NCBI RefSeq assembly: GCF_020520425.1
Contig: NC_079491.1
Coordinates: forward strand, 5,691,143-5,755,142
Reading direction: 5' to 3'
DNA length: 64,000 nt
Origin: Spinacia oleracea
Taxonomy: Eukaryota; Streptophyta; Magnoliopsida; Caryophyllales; Amaranthaceae
Part shown: piece by piece, positions 11,163 through 22,115 of the stretch
Layout of the letters: every line of letters starts with the position of its first letter
Position numbering within the stretch: position 1 is the stretch's first letter
Program-made: the position numbers and the translations under genes
The notes under the pieces: model-generated
What the model was told of the DNA's origin: nothing
Seen by the model: the letters and a program-made list of their open reading frames with translations, nothing else
Databases searched by the model: none

Positions 11163-11500
11163 TAACTAGTTATTAAAAAAAGTCCACGAAGAAGAGGTGA
11201 TTTGGGTGGATACGCGGCATAAAAAGGGACTTAATTTAGCATCTCCCTCCACCATGGGATAAGTTGTGTAATACGTCACTACCGGCCCATAATATACTAC
11301 TTGCAGACTTGCAGTTGCTTCACATCATTATTTATATTTAATTTAATTCTTACACCAAAAAAAAAATTATACTTATTGAATTTACTCTGGTATTTTTTTT
11401 TGGGGGGGTGATAAACAAAAATATTTTAATTTGAAAAAGGGCTGATAGACACAGGTTTAGTAGTTTCTTCATTTTAATTTGAAAATATTTTTTTTTTAAG

Positions 11501-12053
11501 GCAAATTTATTAAAAAGGACATTTTATAACCCAAATTTTGCGAGAAAAGACCTTATATAATTTTTTTGTGAAATAACACCTTAATGTAATTTTTTTTGCG
11601 AGAAATGACCTTATATATATTTTTTTTTGTGAAATCACACATTAATGTAATTTTTTTTTTGCGAAAGACAACCAAAAGTAAATTTGCGGCATTGCTGAGT
11701 TTTTTCGGCCATTGACTTGCACGTGAGAAGCACGTGTGGCTTAGTTTGCTAATCACACCCAATTTTCCTCCAAAATTCTAAGATTTAAAACTTAAAGTTG
11801 AAAAAAAAAATCGAAATAAAATCAAGTTTGAAAATTCAAGAGTCGAGAAAATCAGTGTCTTTAGCCAACGTAAGCCACACGTGCTGCTCACGTGCAAGTA
11901 AATGGCCGGAAAACCTCGGTCAATGCCGGAAACTTCTCTTAGGTCCTTTCTCGCAAAAACAATTACTTTAAGGTGTGTTTTCACACAAAAAAATTATATA
12001 AGGTCCTTTCTCGCAAAATTTGAGTTATAAAAAGTCATTTTTGACAAATTTGC
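11501..12053 (+). mobile_element. MULE-type MITE with long TIRs, copy 1
   Basis: 553 bp with inverted arms of about 250 bp containing repeated TTTTGCGAGAAA and TTTGTGAAAT blocks. Outermost bases are GGCAAATTT and AAATTTGCC. It is the same family as 22448-23466, whose 9-bp target duplication identifies it as Mutator-like. The flanks here are poly(T), so the duplication is not readable. This copy lacks the roughly 460-bp centre present in copy 2. Confidence 0.7.
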
Positions 12054-12774
12054 CTTTTTTTTTAGTGTAAACTGAACCGGGTGGGCTTGACTCTTGAGCA
12101 GTCCAAAGCCCAAGACTATAGCTAATTCAGCTGTTACAGAGCCATATCGGCCCATATGTGGAGGATCTAATGCATACCCCACGAGACTTGTATAAAAAAA
12201 TTAAGTAAATTAAGGCACAATAGTTTGACAAGTTGGGCTAATGTGCTTCATATAGAGCTTCTCAGGACCAGATGATCACCGGTCCGGCTTAAGGCACGAC
12301 ACAATCCAACACAGAAAAAGCATTGCAACTACACGTCTACACATTACTGTACTGGTAAGATCGCCCCTGGTACAGTAAACCACAACATATAATACGTATG
12401 TGAAATGCAACCAATGTACTTCGTATCGTATATTATAAAAGGTCGAAATCTTGTATTTTCGTTTGGTTGTCTTCGTTCCAATAAGGTCCAAGACCTTTTA
12501 TATTATATATGTAGGTTGGAATGTGATGGGTTGGATTCGACCGACACAACTTGGGTTCGGATGCGGGTTCCTCGATCGAGAAACAAGTTTATGTGTTTGA
12601 TTGGATTTGACCTAGTTCGTGGGTATAAACTTTAGTCCGTGGACAACATTGCTTAGTTGCTTCTAAGCAAGGTCGGGTAGAATCTGGATTGTCAGGGGGT
12701 CAAACTCGATTGACCCATCTACTGAGGGATGATTTATAAAATCGGAGATAACCTAGCCAATTGACGAGGAAGTC
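12054..12774 (+). other. Intergenic, no gene seen
   Basis: Mixed sequence upstream of tufA with no family recognised. Small open frames on both strands lack any conserved feature. Confidence 0.5.
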
Positions 12775-12971
12775 ATTTCGGCATGCTGTGATGTGTTTCA
12801 AAACACATCACAGAGGCATTTCTGTAAATAAATTGAATTTCAATGGTACATGTTTTAATCGTAATGGTACATGTTTTAATCGTAATGGTACTCCGTTTAA
12901 CGAAATGGTACCTTTTTTTTAATGAATGGTACACAAAATGCTCTGTGATGTACATCACAACATGCCGAAAT
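12775..12971 (+). mobile_element. MITE with ATGGTAC minisatellite core, copy 1
   Basis: 197 bp bounded by ATTTCGGCATG and CATGCCGAAAT inverted ends. Next to each end is a second inverted motif, TGTGATGTG...CACATCACA. The core holds four to five 20-bp-class units of the pattern AATGGTACATGTTTTAATCG. The same head and units occur at 53996-54240. The superfamily is not determined. Confidence 0.65.
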
Positions 12972-13098
12972 TTCGCACCCGCCAATTGACCATCTCTACG
13001 ACTCTATCCATTCGCAAAATGAATTTTTTTAGAAAAAAAAAACAATGAAAAGCAAACTCAACCCAAGAGTTAGAAATGTAACTATAGTAGAGTTAAAA

Positions 13099-13106
13099 AG
13101 GCCCAT
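13099..13106 (+). promoter_or_regulatory. Site II-like AGGCCCAT element upstream of tufA
   Basis: AGGCCCAT sits about 220 bp before the tufA start codon. Site II motifs (TGGGCC/GGCCCA) recruit TCP factors and are typical of plant translation and organelle genes. From about 13170 to 13327 the sequence is strongly C/T-rich, like a plant 5' UTR. I saw no clear TATA box. Confidence 0.4.
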
Positions 13107-13327
13107 ATCCACAATCCACAATCCACAAAACTCAGAAATGGATAGAAAAACACCACCACACAACAAACAATTGAGAGGCCCTCCTTCCTTTTCATTTTCA
13201 CCCCCAAATCTCTTCTCCTACCTTCTTCAAGATAACACTCCCCTCTTTCTTTCTCTCACCTCAATCTCTTCCCACTCCTAATTTCCCCCAAAACCCCTCT
13301 CTCACTTTCTCTCTCTACCCAATTTCC

Positions 13328-14785
13328 ATGGCGTTATCCGCTACTTCTTCCGCCATGGCAGCCATTGCCTTAACCCACCAACCACCCCACAATCAACCTT
13401 CTATGTCTCTCCTCCCAAATCTCACTTTCCACCCTAAAACCCCATCTAAACTCATCCTTTCCTCTTCTTTTACCCCCTCACTCGCCACCTCCTCAAGCGC
13501 CACTTCTACCGCCGCCGCTACCACCTCCACACGCCGCCGTACCTTCACCGTTCGCGCTGCTAGGGGGAAATTCGAGAGGAACAAACCCCATGTCAATATC
13601 GGCACTATTGGCCATGTTGACCACGGTAAGACCACCCTTACCGCCGCCCTCACCATGGCTCTTGCGTCAATGGGAAACTCCGCTCCGAAAAAGTACGACG
13701 AAATTGACGCTGCCCCGGAGGAGCGTGCTCGTGGTATTACAATTAACACCGCCACCGTCGAATACGAAACCGAGAACCGCCACTACGCCCATGTCGACTG
13801 CCCCGGTCACGCCGATTATGTGAAGAATATGATTACCGGCGCTGCCCAGATGGACGGCGCTATCCTGGTTTGTTCCGGCGCCGACGGGCCTATGCCGCAG
13901 ACAAAGGAGCACATCTTGCTTGCTAAGCAGGTGGGTGTCCCTAACATGGTTGTATTTCTGAACAAGCAAGACCAGGTTGATGATGAGGAGCTTCTTCAAT
14001 TGGTTGAGCTTGAGGTGAGAGAATTGTTATCTAATTATGATTTTCCTGGTGATGATATTCCTATTATTTCTGGGTCTGCTCTTTTAGCTCTTGAGGAATT
14101 GATGAAGAACCCTACAATTAAAAGGGGGGATAACACCTGGGTAGATAAAATTTACCAATTAATGGATGCTGTTGATGAATACATCCCAATTCCCACTAGG
14201 CAAACCGATTTACCCTTCTTGATGGCCATTGAAGACGTGTTTTCGATCACCGGTCGTGGGACCGTGGCCACCGGGAGGGTCGAAAGAGGGACTGTTAAAA
14301 CTGGGGAAACTGTTGACATTGTAGGAATGAGGGAGACTAGGAATACTACTGTAACTGGGGTTGAAATGTTCCAGAAGATTCTAGATGAAGCTTTAGCTGG
14401 TGACAATGTTGGGTTGTTGTTGAGAGGTATTCAGAAGATTGATATTCAGAGAGGTATGGTTCTTGCTAAACCAGGAACTATTACCCCTCACACTAAGTTT
14501 AGTGCCATTGTTTATGTGTTGAAGAAGGAAGAAGGTGGTAGGCATTCACCTTTCTTTGTCAAGTACAGACCTCAGTTCTATATGAGGACTACTGATGTAA
14601 CTGGAGAAGTGTCGAAGATTATGAATGACAAAGATGAAGAGTCTAAGATGGTTATGCCTGGTGATCGAGTTAAGATGGAGGTTACGCTTATTCACCCTGT
14701 TGCTTGTGAAGCGGGAATGAGGTTTGCTATTAGGGAAGGTGGAAAGACTGTTGGTGCTGGTGTTATCCAGTCTATCATTGAGTAA
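13328..14785 (+). CDS. tufA: Elongation factor Tu, chloroplastic (nuclear gene)
   Basis: 485 residues in one exon. EF-Tu delivers aminoacyl-tRNA to plastid ribosomes with GTP. Residues 1 to about 77 are Ser/Thr/Ala-rich with few acidic residues, a chloroplast transit peptide, probably cut near VRAA. G-domain motifs are intact: GHVDHGKT (95-102), RGITIN (135-140), DCPGH (157-161), NKQD (212-215) and SAL (250-252). Domains 2 and 3 follow, with the [14 protein letters not shown] segment and the C-terminal [16 protein letters not shown] motif. The start is the first ATG after a pyrimidine-rich leader and gives a normal plant length. The first half uses GC-rich codons (many ending in C), the second half AT-rich ones. 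It looks functional. Confidence 0.98.
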   Translation: MALSATSSAMAAIALTHQPPHNQPSMSLLPNLTFHPKTPSKLILSSSFTPSLATSSSATSTAAATTSTRRRTFTVRAARGKFERNKPHVNIGTIGHVDHGKTTLTAALTMALASMGNSAPKKYDEIDAAPEERARGITINTATVEYETENRHYAHVDCPGHADYVKNMITGAAQMDGAILVCSGADGPMPQTKEHILLAKQVGVPNMVVFLNKQDQVDDEELLQLVELEVRELLSNYDFPGDDIPIISGSALLALEELMKNPTIKRGDNTWVDKIYQLMDAVDEYIPIPTRQTDLPFLMAIEDVFSITGRGTVATGRVERGTVKTGETVDIVGMRETRNTTVTGVEMFQKILDEALAGDNVGLLLRGIQKIDIQRGMVLAKPGTITPHTKFSAIVYVLKKEEGGRHSPFFVKYRPQFYMRTTDVTGEVSKIMNDKDEESKMVMPGDRVKMEVTLIHPVACEAGMRFAIREGGKTVGAGVIQSIIE

Positions 14786-16129
14786 GTTGGCAATGGTAGA
14801 AGTAGTTTGAGTCTCTTTGTATGTTTTCTGGGGGTGAGGAAAGAGGAGTGAAAGGGGGTTTTACTTATTTGATTAGGTGATTCAGGAATGTAATGAGATT
14901 GGGCTTAAAAGCTGTAAAATTTCAGTCTTTTTTACATGTCTTTTTGGGGAGTAGGGTTGAACATTTTGAGATATTCTCATAAATTGTGCAATTTAATTTA
15001 CACCTTTTACAGAATAACCTTGCCAATTTCAGTCTTTTTATCTAATGTTCATATTCAATTAGCTTATTTTGGATTTGTGCTTGTAATTGTTGCAGTACTT
15101 CAAGTTATATTTGAATGTAATTTTTCATGGAATCAATTGTATGATGGTTGATTAATATTTCCCTGCAGAAACTGTTTTAGTCATTTTTATGATTCAGTGA
15201 GTAGCTAATTGGTTGTTCTTAGATTCTCGGATGCTCTGTTTCATGGTATTTGATTGATCAGCTTGGAAAAGTTGTACATGTTATTGCTTCGTCAAGATTA
15301 TAAATTCCTTGTTAAGAACGGTGGTTTATGGTGGTTGTTTGTGTACTTGCATTAACAGATTTCAATGTCTTAGTGTCTACATTACAAAGAATTACAACCT
15401 GCTGCAGTCTATGATACCTGAATGTAGCTTGATCGTAAAAGTATTGTGTTTTGTTTACCCGGGTGCATCAGTTTAGAAATATTAGCAGGTTCTGAGGGCT
15501 CTTTAGTATGAGAAACTTGTCACGACACACTGTATGTCTTTAGTCTGCATGATAAAGTCGTTTACTTCGTAGCATATTTACCCCATTTCTCTGCCTTCTG
15601 TGACATGAAAAAGAATGAAACTTGTTATACACAGATGCAGAGTTTTTTTTTTTGGCAGATAAAGAAAGAGATGGGAGTTTTACCATCTGAAGCACCATAA
15701 ACAGAGTGTGAGAGTTTTAGGCAATTCAAATTGATACTTCTCTTAGTTTCACTATTTCTTGTTTCATTTCCTGTAAGCTCTTGAAAGTCTTAGGCCCTGT
15801 TCTTTTGAGCTGAGTTGAACTAAACAGAATGCAACCGAACTGAATTTCCCTGAAATTCAACTACTGTTGCCGGTTCGTTGAAAATTTATGAACATCCTTG
15901 AGAGTCTGCACCATCTTTGGCATCTTACTACCCAGCAAAAATCCTCATTGTACACAATAAAGTTTCTAACTTTCTACAATACCCAGCCCCCTACCCTCTT
16001 TGGAGGTGTAACTAGCTAAGTACTACCCCCACGCGAACACTTCGAAATTTGAAACTTAAAAGAAAGATATTCAAGACCACACTGAGCTCCAGTTTTATCA
16101 CCAAATTAGAGCCTTATTGTTAGCTGATA
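14786..16129 (+). other. tufA 3' region and intergenic
   Basis: The first few hundred bases are probably the tufA 3' UTR and terminator. No further gene is seen. At about 15794 a TTA followed by GGCCCTGTTCTTTTGAG looks like the left end of a Tourist-type MITE, but I could not find its partner. Confidence 0.5.
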
Positions 16130-16820
16130 AAAGTTAACAACAAAAATCAATGACACAAGAAAAAAAATAGCAAAAGAGTCTTAGGTCTTAGACGAACTGT
16201 AGCAAACACTATATTAAATTATTAATTGACTATATCTTTTCTCCACCGGTTTTGTCGAGCTAATATACCTAAAGACAAACAGTATATTAATTGACCATAT
16301 ACCTAAAAATGGTTGTGGGTTGTGTCCGGGGCTGTATTTTGGTCTAGGCCCATGGGTCTAAATTGGTCTAGCCCATGTCAAATGCTAGGTTGTGCAGCCC
16401 ATGCCGAGTCTCGGGCTAGACCATTTCACGTATAGGGCGGAATAAGCCTAATTCAATTTGACGTGCTTTGCCATGTTTTTTGTGCTGTGCCTCAGCCCGT
16501 AGTGATCCACCTAACACAAGTTAACCAGCCCGTACTTATCTGCAAGTCTATCGCTTGAGTCACTCCTAAGCATTTCGCAGTTGATGGAGCTCGATCGAAG
16601 GTGAGTTCCCCACCAACACCACCAACTTATGTTAGGTAATATGTGTAGTATATACTACGTGTATACCGTAAAGGGAAAGGACGCTCGTATGATCAAAAAC
16701 TAAAGAAACAAGTTCTCAATGGATTACAAATGTTTAAGGAAATAAATCAACAATATGTCTGAATCAATGATTAAGTATGTCATATGAATCAAAATATTAA
16801 CTGATACTAGTGCAAAATAA
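16130..16820 (+). repeat. Segmental duplication, copy 1
   Basis: Shares blocks with 18300-19545 and 20340-23950: GACGAACTGT(A/G)GCAAAC, TTTCGAGCTAATATACCTAA, the GCCCATGCCGAGT run, and the tract before the PMEI genes (AAGGAAATAAATCAACAATAT). No PMEI gene follows in this copy. The acidic-protein gene on the other strand lies there instead. Confidence 0.65.
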
Positions 16821-17059
16821 TCACATCGTACTACCCATTGCAAATGCAAGTTCAACACCATCATGCCTTATAATCATAATTCATTGTAATTCTTCCGAAA
16901 AGATAATTAAGATTGTCTGTCCTAGTTTTCTTTCCTTATTAAAAAAAATCATTATAATAATACTACTCCGTAGTTTAATTCGATGAAGGCAGAAAGTTCA
17001 ACACCATGATTATGAAAAAGAACATCACAAAGCAAAATCTTCCAAACTTCCTGCATGGA

Positions 17060-17632
17060 TCACCAATGACGATCATCATCAAGAAAATCCTTTGGCAAAC
17101 TCTCTACAACCTTCCCTAACCACTCATCATGCTCATAATCATCCTCTTCCTCTTCCTCTTCGTCTTCGTCTTCGTCTTTGTCGTTGTTGTCACGATCCAC
17201 AAGATGAATGGTGGAGACATCAACTACCGCCGTTATCTTGTACCCCAAGGTACTATCAAAATAAACATGTCTCCTTAAAAAAGACAAGACTTTTTCTTTG
17301 ACAAAACTCCAAACTTTAGGAGTTACGTAATTAGGCAAACCTTGTTTACTCTCGGCATTCAAAACATTAACCTCAAGTTTAGTGGGATTAAGTGGAAATT
17401 TTAGGCAGACTAAATCTGAATGATAATAGTTAGTAGAATCATCATCAATAGTTTCCCTTGTAATGGCGAAACGATTACTTTGACAAGGGCAGTTAATTGT
17501 ATGGTGAACTTCACGCCAATTTGTAAAATAGAGGTGAACTAGTATGCAATTTGAATGATCAATTTCGTCGTGGTAGGGTTCGGTTATTTGGAAGGTAGTG
17601 GTGCATGTTGCGGTAGGATGAACGAACACCAT
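17060..17632 (-). CDS. Hypothetical acidic-tail protein
   Basis: 190 residues, one exon, family not recognised. The N-terminal two thirds contain six cysteines (10, 29, 48, 50, 76 and the CPC pair at 48-50) and a WSFVKEKVLSFLRRH helix-like segment (108-122). Residues 147-170 form an almost purely Asp/Glu run, followed by a short tail WLGKVVESLPKDF. There is no signal peptide and no membrane segment. A TATA-like TTATATATAC lies about 110 bp upstream on the minus strand. It sits inside the duplicated block, between copies 1 and 2, on the strand opposite to the PMEI genes. The open frame length and clean promoter suggest a real gene, but function is unknown. Confidence 0.6.
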   Translation of the reverse strand: MVFVHPTATCTTTFQITEPYHDEIDHSNCILVHLYFTNWREVHHTINCPCQSNRFAITRETIDDDSTNYYHSDLVCLKFPLNPTKLEVNVLNAESKQGLPNYVTPKVWSFVKEKVLSFLRRHVYFDSTLGYKITAVVDVSTIHLVDRDNNDKDEDEDEEEEEEDDYEHDEWLGKVVESLPKDFLDDDRHW

Positions 17633-17905
17633 AACTGGCTAGGTTGCACGGAAACAAGAAACGTGGAAAAAATCAGGAGATGCAAGGTTATGGAAATTGA
17701 ATCAAATGATTAAGCTAGTTAATAATTAAGGTACTTGTATTGTATATATAATAACGTAAGTAAAAAAAATAAGGAAACAAATATTCTAGTTCATATTTTC
17801 TACTTTGATTAGGAGTAAGTTAACAAATTATACTAGTGATGGAATTCCGAAGTGGTTAGATCTGTTAACGAATTAGGAAAGTTAACAAATTATACTAGTG
17901 AGTAC

Positions 17906-18297
17906 TAGACCTGGTTATCGGGCGGGGCGGGTCAGGGTCGGTGCGGGTCAAAAGAGGGTCGGGTATTGAAAGGGTCATTTTTAGCGGGTCGATAGTGGGC
18001 GGGTCAAAAGCGGGTCGTGGGTCAATAGCGGGTCATTAGTGGGCGGGTCAATAAACGAGCAATGAAAAATGAAAAACAAAAGAGCCATGTGCAAGTACAA
18101 GTAAATACGAAGCTATACACGTAATTTTTTGAATCATTACTATTTTAATGTTCAAAATAATTGTAGTATAAGTTTGACCCTATAATGACCCTGTCCAATA
18201 GAGGCCCTGTCCAATAAGAGCCCTGCCCAATAAAAACCCTATTAACTTGACCCTAACCCAATATCTATTGGAATACCCTGTCCAATAACCAGGTCTA
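17906..18297 (+). mobile_element. hAT-type MITE, GGGTC-rich, copy 1
   Basis: 392 bp starting TAGACCTGGTTAT and ending ATAACCAGGTCTA, flanked by a perfect 8-bp duplication GTGAGTAC (17898-17905, 18298-18305). Eight-bp duplications and short TIRs are hAT hallmarks. The left half is dense in GGGTC/GCGGGTC motifs and the right half in GACCCTGTCCAATA motifs. The element occurs again inverted at 18627-19002. Confidence 0.9.
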
Positions 18298-18377
18298 GTG
18301 AGTACTGAGTTAGTGACACGAGTTTGAAAAAAATAGGAAAGAGTTTACATCTTTGACGAACTGTGGCAAACAGTATT

Positions 18378-18577
18378 TTTTTTTATTATTATTATTAATT
18401 TTTTTTTTTTTGGTAATAAAACAAGAAACAGGAAAAACTGCTTTTCTCGCCTGAGCGGCTAGAAAATGAGTCTTAGCAACAGCCGATCTAGGAGCTTTAG
18501 AATAACAAAAATACGCGAAGGGCGGAATAAAAGAAAGGATATCTCGAATTAGGGACCTGACTTCCATCTTAGCCATT
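18378..18577 (-). mobile_element. 3' end of a LINE
   Basis: A poly(T) tract (about 18396-18411) is the poly(A) tail of a minus-strand LINE. Upstream on that strand, a frame reads MEVRSLIRDILSFIPPF and further to a KTHFLAAQARKAV-like end, the pattern that closes the RNase H domain of plant L1-type LINEs. It is heavily 5'-truncated. It interrupts the segmental duplication between GGCAAACAGTAT and TTGACGGTATC. Confidence 0.55.
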
Positions 18578-18626
18578 GACGGTATCTTTCCTCCACGGGT
18601 TATTTCGAGCTAATATACCTAAGGAT

Positions 18627-19002
18627 TAGACCTGGTTATTTGACAGGGTAGTCCAATGGATATAGGGTTAGGGTCAAGTTAATAGGGCTTTTATTGGGCA
18701 GGGCTCTTATTGGACAGGGTCATTATAGGGTCAAACTTATACTACAATTAGTTTGAAAATAAAAATAGTAATGATACAAAAAATTACATGCATAGCTTCG
18801 TATTTACTTGTACTTGCACATGGCTCTTTTGTTTTTCATTTTTCATTGCTCGTTTATTGACCCGCCCAATAATGACCCGCTATTGACCCGCGACCCGCTT
18901 TTGACCCGCCCATTATCGACCCTCTAAAAATGACCCTTTCAATACCCGACCCTCTTTTGACCCGCACCGACCCTGACCCGCCCCGCCCGATAACCAGGCC
19001 TA
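18627..19002 (-). mobile_element. hAT-type MITE, GGGTC-rich, copy 2 (inverted)
   Basis: 376 bp with the same TAGACCTGGTTAT / AACCAGGCCTA ends, flanked by a perfect 8-bp duplication CTAAGGAT (18619-18626, 19003-19010). Its interior is the reverse complement of copy 1. The two copies and the spacer form a large potential hairpin. Confidence 0.9.
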
Positions 19003-19010
19003 CTAAGGAT

Positions 19011-19545
19011 GTATGTGTGTTGAATCGGGTTGAGCCATGTGACTTGGGTCTAACAGGACCGACAAGTGTCAGGGTAGGCCATTTTTTTTTCAAAAGTGCA
19101 GCCCATGCCGAGTGTTGGGCTGGACCATGTCAAGTGTTGGGGCAGAGGGGTGGATGTCTTGCCTAAGCCTAATTTTCTCCATTTAGTGTACCATGCAGCA
19201 TCTTGTTTTTTCCAAAACAAATGCGGCCAAGACCCCCGCCCACAGCTTCGTGCTCGTGTCGGATTGTACTTTTTTCGTAACCATACTAGATCATGCTCTT
19301 TTTGGTGAATGGACCTCGGCCCGGTCTGATCCAGTGTCATCTTTATAAACGGTATAATGTAAACCAAAAAGGAAGAAAATCACACCCTTATGATGAAAAA
19401 CCAAAGAAACAGAATCTCAAAGGATTACAAACATTTAAGGAAATAAATCAACAATATATCTAAACTAATTAATGATTTATTATCCCATACGAATCAAAAT
19501 ATTTATTGATACTAGTGCAAAATGATGTATATTATAAATATATAA
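19011..19545 (+). repeat. Segmental duplication, copy 2 (PMEI upstream region)
   Basis: Matches 16300-16820 and 23650-23950 (GACTTGGGTCTAA, CAAAAGTG(C/A)AGCCCAT, GGCTGGACCATGTCAAGTGT). A TATA-like ATTATAAATATATAAT at about 19530 precedes the first PMEI gene by 65 bp. Confidence 0.65.
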
Positions 19546-19595
19546 TCTCATTAATTTGTTCTTCCCCAAACCCTCCCTAGAAACCAAAAACAAAA

Positions 19596-20129
19596 ATGTC
19601 TTCCAAATCTGTAAAACTTGCATTCCTCTGCATCATCTTCTCCATCCAATCCTTGACCCTAATCAAAGCAGACGAAGCACTAATCACAAAATTATGCTCT
19701 TCAACCTCATCCCCAAAAGTCTGCACCAATTGTCTCGAATCAGACCCGAGTAGTAAAACTGCAAATGATGTTGGTTTAGTTGACATTTCCATGATTTGTG
19801 CTACAAAAGACATGGACATCTTATACCAGGATTCATTCAGGTATCAAGGTAATACTACTGATCCTGCAACAAAAGAGGCTCTTAATCAGTGTTTAGATCA
19901 ATTTGAGGATGCTAAAACCAAAGTTAATCAAATTTCAGATACAGTTCATAGCAGAGATTTCAATCTTGCACAACAACTTAGTAATAAAGTCTCACAACAG
20001 GTTATGAGTTGTAATCAGTTTTTTCAGGCTAAAGGGGTTCCAATGCCAGATGTTGTGGCTAATGACTTGAGTACTGTTTCTGGTGATTGGATTATTGTTA
20101 TGGACATTTTGGGTTCTCTCAAGTCTTGA
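19596..20129 (+). CDS. Pectin methylesterase / invertase inhibitor-like, copy A
   Basis: 177 residues, one exon, secreted. Residues 1-25 are a hydrophobic signal peptide (LAFLCIIFSIQSLTLIKA). The mature part has the PMEI fold markers: a first Cys pair C34-C43 spaced by eight residues and a second pair C99-C139 that closes the four-helix bundle. Two extra cysteines lie at 46 and 68. The length and the LITKLC...P..C start fit the family, which blocks pectin methylesterases or acid invertases in the apoplast; which target cannot be told. Copy B at 24410 is 149/177 identical by my count, with an identical signal peptide and homologous 3' flanks. Confidence 0.88.
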   Translation: MSSKSVKLAFLCIIFSIQSLTLIKADEALITKLCSSTSSPKVCTNCLESDPSSKTANDVGLVDISMICATKDMDILYQDSFRYQGNTTDPATKEALNQCLDQFEDAKTKVNQISDTVHSRDFNLAQQLSNKVSQQVMSCNQFFQAKGVPMPDVVANDLSTVSGDWIIVMDILGSLKS

Positions 20130-20498
20130 TACTTTATGAACTAGCACTTTTATGTAGTTTGTAATTTAAAAACGCAAACACAATAATATTTATTGATTAA
20201 TTATTTCTTGCCGTTTTTATTGATATGTTTTTCCTTGTTTTAATATTTAGTGATTTTAGTAAATATATATTTTAATTAAATTGATGCCCTTTTATTTGTA
20301 ACATAAAATGATTTAATTTTTTGGTTTTAGGGTAAAATAAGCAATCACTTTTTTGACACAAGTTTGAAAAAAATAGCAAAATTGTTTGATCTTTAACGAA
20401 CTGTGGCAAACATGCAGTATATTAACGACAATGTTTGTGTAAGATCGCCTTACTTAAAAGATCGTTTTGATTGCTTAACTAATTGATTTCATTGCTTA
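20130..20498 (+). other. PMEI copy A 3' flank and duplication remnant
   Basis: The first 200 bp match the flank downstream of PMEI copy B. From 20340 the block AAGTTTGAAAAAAATAGCAAA...AACGAACTGTGGCAAAC recurs as in 16150 and 18310. No gene. Confidence 0.6.
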
Positions 20499-20514
20499 AC
20501 TAACTAGCTCTTTT

Positions 20515-22115
20515 TTTTTTTGACAAGTAAGAGAGCTTTTTTCTATATTAATCAACAACTATTACAAACTAAGCACAACTAAAGGGAGACAAACCTTCTA
20601 GGAATGACCCCCTCCACTTTAGAATGCTAAACAAAGCTCAAAAGAGCAAAAACTAGTGCTATTATAGGGAATACAGCCAATCCCTATCTCTAGCACTCAC
20701 TTTCTTACCTAGGATACTCTTAATTCTATGCCTAACAACAAATTGAATACAACTTACACTACTATCCAGAGAGGGGACCATGACATCCCAAATAGCTGAA
20801 TTTCTTGCCTTCCAAATCTGATAGACCACTCCTGCAACAGCAGCATATATAGCAGACTTTCCTCCTAAAACCACCCACACAGTACCTATGAGCCCACTTA
20901 AGGATCATGAACAAGCTTGTTCTGTGAGTGCTGAATTCCAACCAGTGAAGAACTTTCCTACAACATTCTGTGCTGTAGTGGCAAGAGAAAAACAGATGAG
21001 AGCTATCCTCTGTATGTAAACCACAGAGGGCACAAATATCATCATCAGTAACCCCATAAGGGAAGAGCCTGGCTTTGGTTTTTAACCTGTCCTGTAGAGC
21101 TAGCCAAAGGATGGCCCTATGTTTTGGAATGGTGAACCTGTTCCAAACAAAATGAGACCAATTGGTCTTATCTTGTTGCTCACTCAGTTGCCTATACATG
21201 TCACCAATAGAGTATTTTGTGGTTGTTAACCAAGAGTCAGAGTCAAGTCTGTTGGTGCAATCTAGTTTGACTTTACAGATGTACTTGACTGCTCCACTGA
21301 CAACTACAGAGGGCATGTACACCAGCCAATTCTTTTGTTTAACATAAACAACATGAACCCATTTTACCCATAAATTATCTTCCTTTTGAGCTTATGGACC
21401 ATGCCAATTTCCCAACTGCTGCTTGATTCCAGATAGCAAGGTTTCTAAATCCAAGTCCACCTTGTGTTTTTGAAACACAAAGGTTAACCTAAGCCACATG
21501 ACCAGGTCTACTATCATCATAGGTACCATGCCAAAGATAAGCTCTGCAAACAGAGTTTATTTTCCTAATCACTCTTAGGGAGGATGAAGATTTGGCACCA
21601 GTACACACTGATACTCATCAGAACGTACTGAGTTGACAAGCTGCATTCTTCCTGCAAATGATAAGTGTCTTGAACTCCAAATTTTAATTCTAGCAACCAT
21701 TTTGTTCACCAGTTGTTCACATTCACCAGCTTGAAGTTTTCTGGTACTAATTGGCACACCCAAGTATCTAAAAGGTAGTTCTCCAAAGCTGAATCCAGAA
21801 ATAGCACCAATTCCTTCTTTGTCAGTATTGGAGATGCCACAGCAGTACACTGAGGATTTGCAGGGATTTGCTTGGAGGCCAGTAGTGTTTGAAAACGGGT
21901 GGAAGCTTTCCAAAAGCAGGCTAACTGAGGTAATATCACCTTTACAGAACATCAGCAAATCATCAGCAAAACAGAGGTGATTCAATTGAAGAGTTCTACA
22001 CCTGGTATGGAACTTGAATTGAGGGTGTTCACCAACTGTAGACATAGCCCTGGAGAAATACTCCATGCATAAAGTAAAGAGAAGGGGGGGAAGGGGATCC
22101 TCTTGTCTGAGAAAT
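20515..22115 (-). mobile_element. 5'-truncated L1-type LINE with 16-bp target duplication
   Basis: A 1,601-bp insertion flanked by the same 16-bp target, ACTAACTAGCTCTTTT, at 20499-20514 and 22116-22131. The poly(A) tail is the T run at 20515-20520. On the minus strand it opens in reverse transcriptase (DPLPPLLFTLCMEY), continues through HLCFADDLLMFC (catalytic FADD) and FRYLGVPIS, then KTQGGLGFRNLAIWNQA, and ends in a zinc-binding RT domain (WNRFTIPKHRAILWLA, CALCG...SSHLFFSC). At least one in-frame stop and frame changes between 21575 and 21322 make it inactive. Both ORF1 and the endonuclease are missing. Confidence 0.92.

Noticed and set aside
13393-14406. Open frames antisense to and out of frame with tufA
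   Set aside because: They overlap the intact EF-Tu frame fully and arise from its GC-rich codons; no domain is visible in them.
18854-19367. Several open frames with proline/arginine/glycine-rich products
   Set aside because: They come from the GGGTC-rich hAT MITE and duplicated flank and are not conserved proteins.
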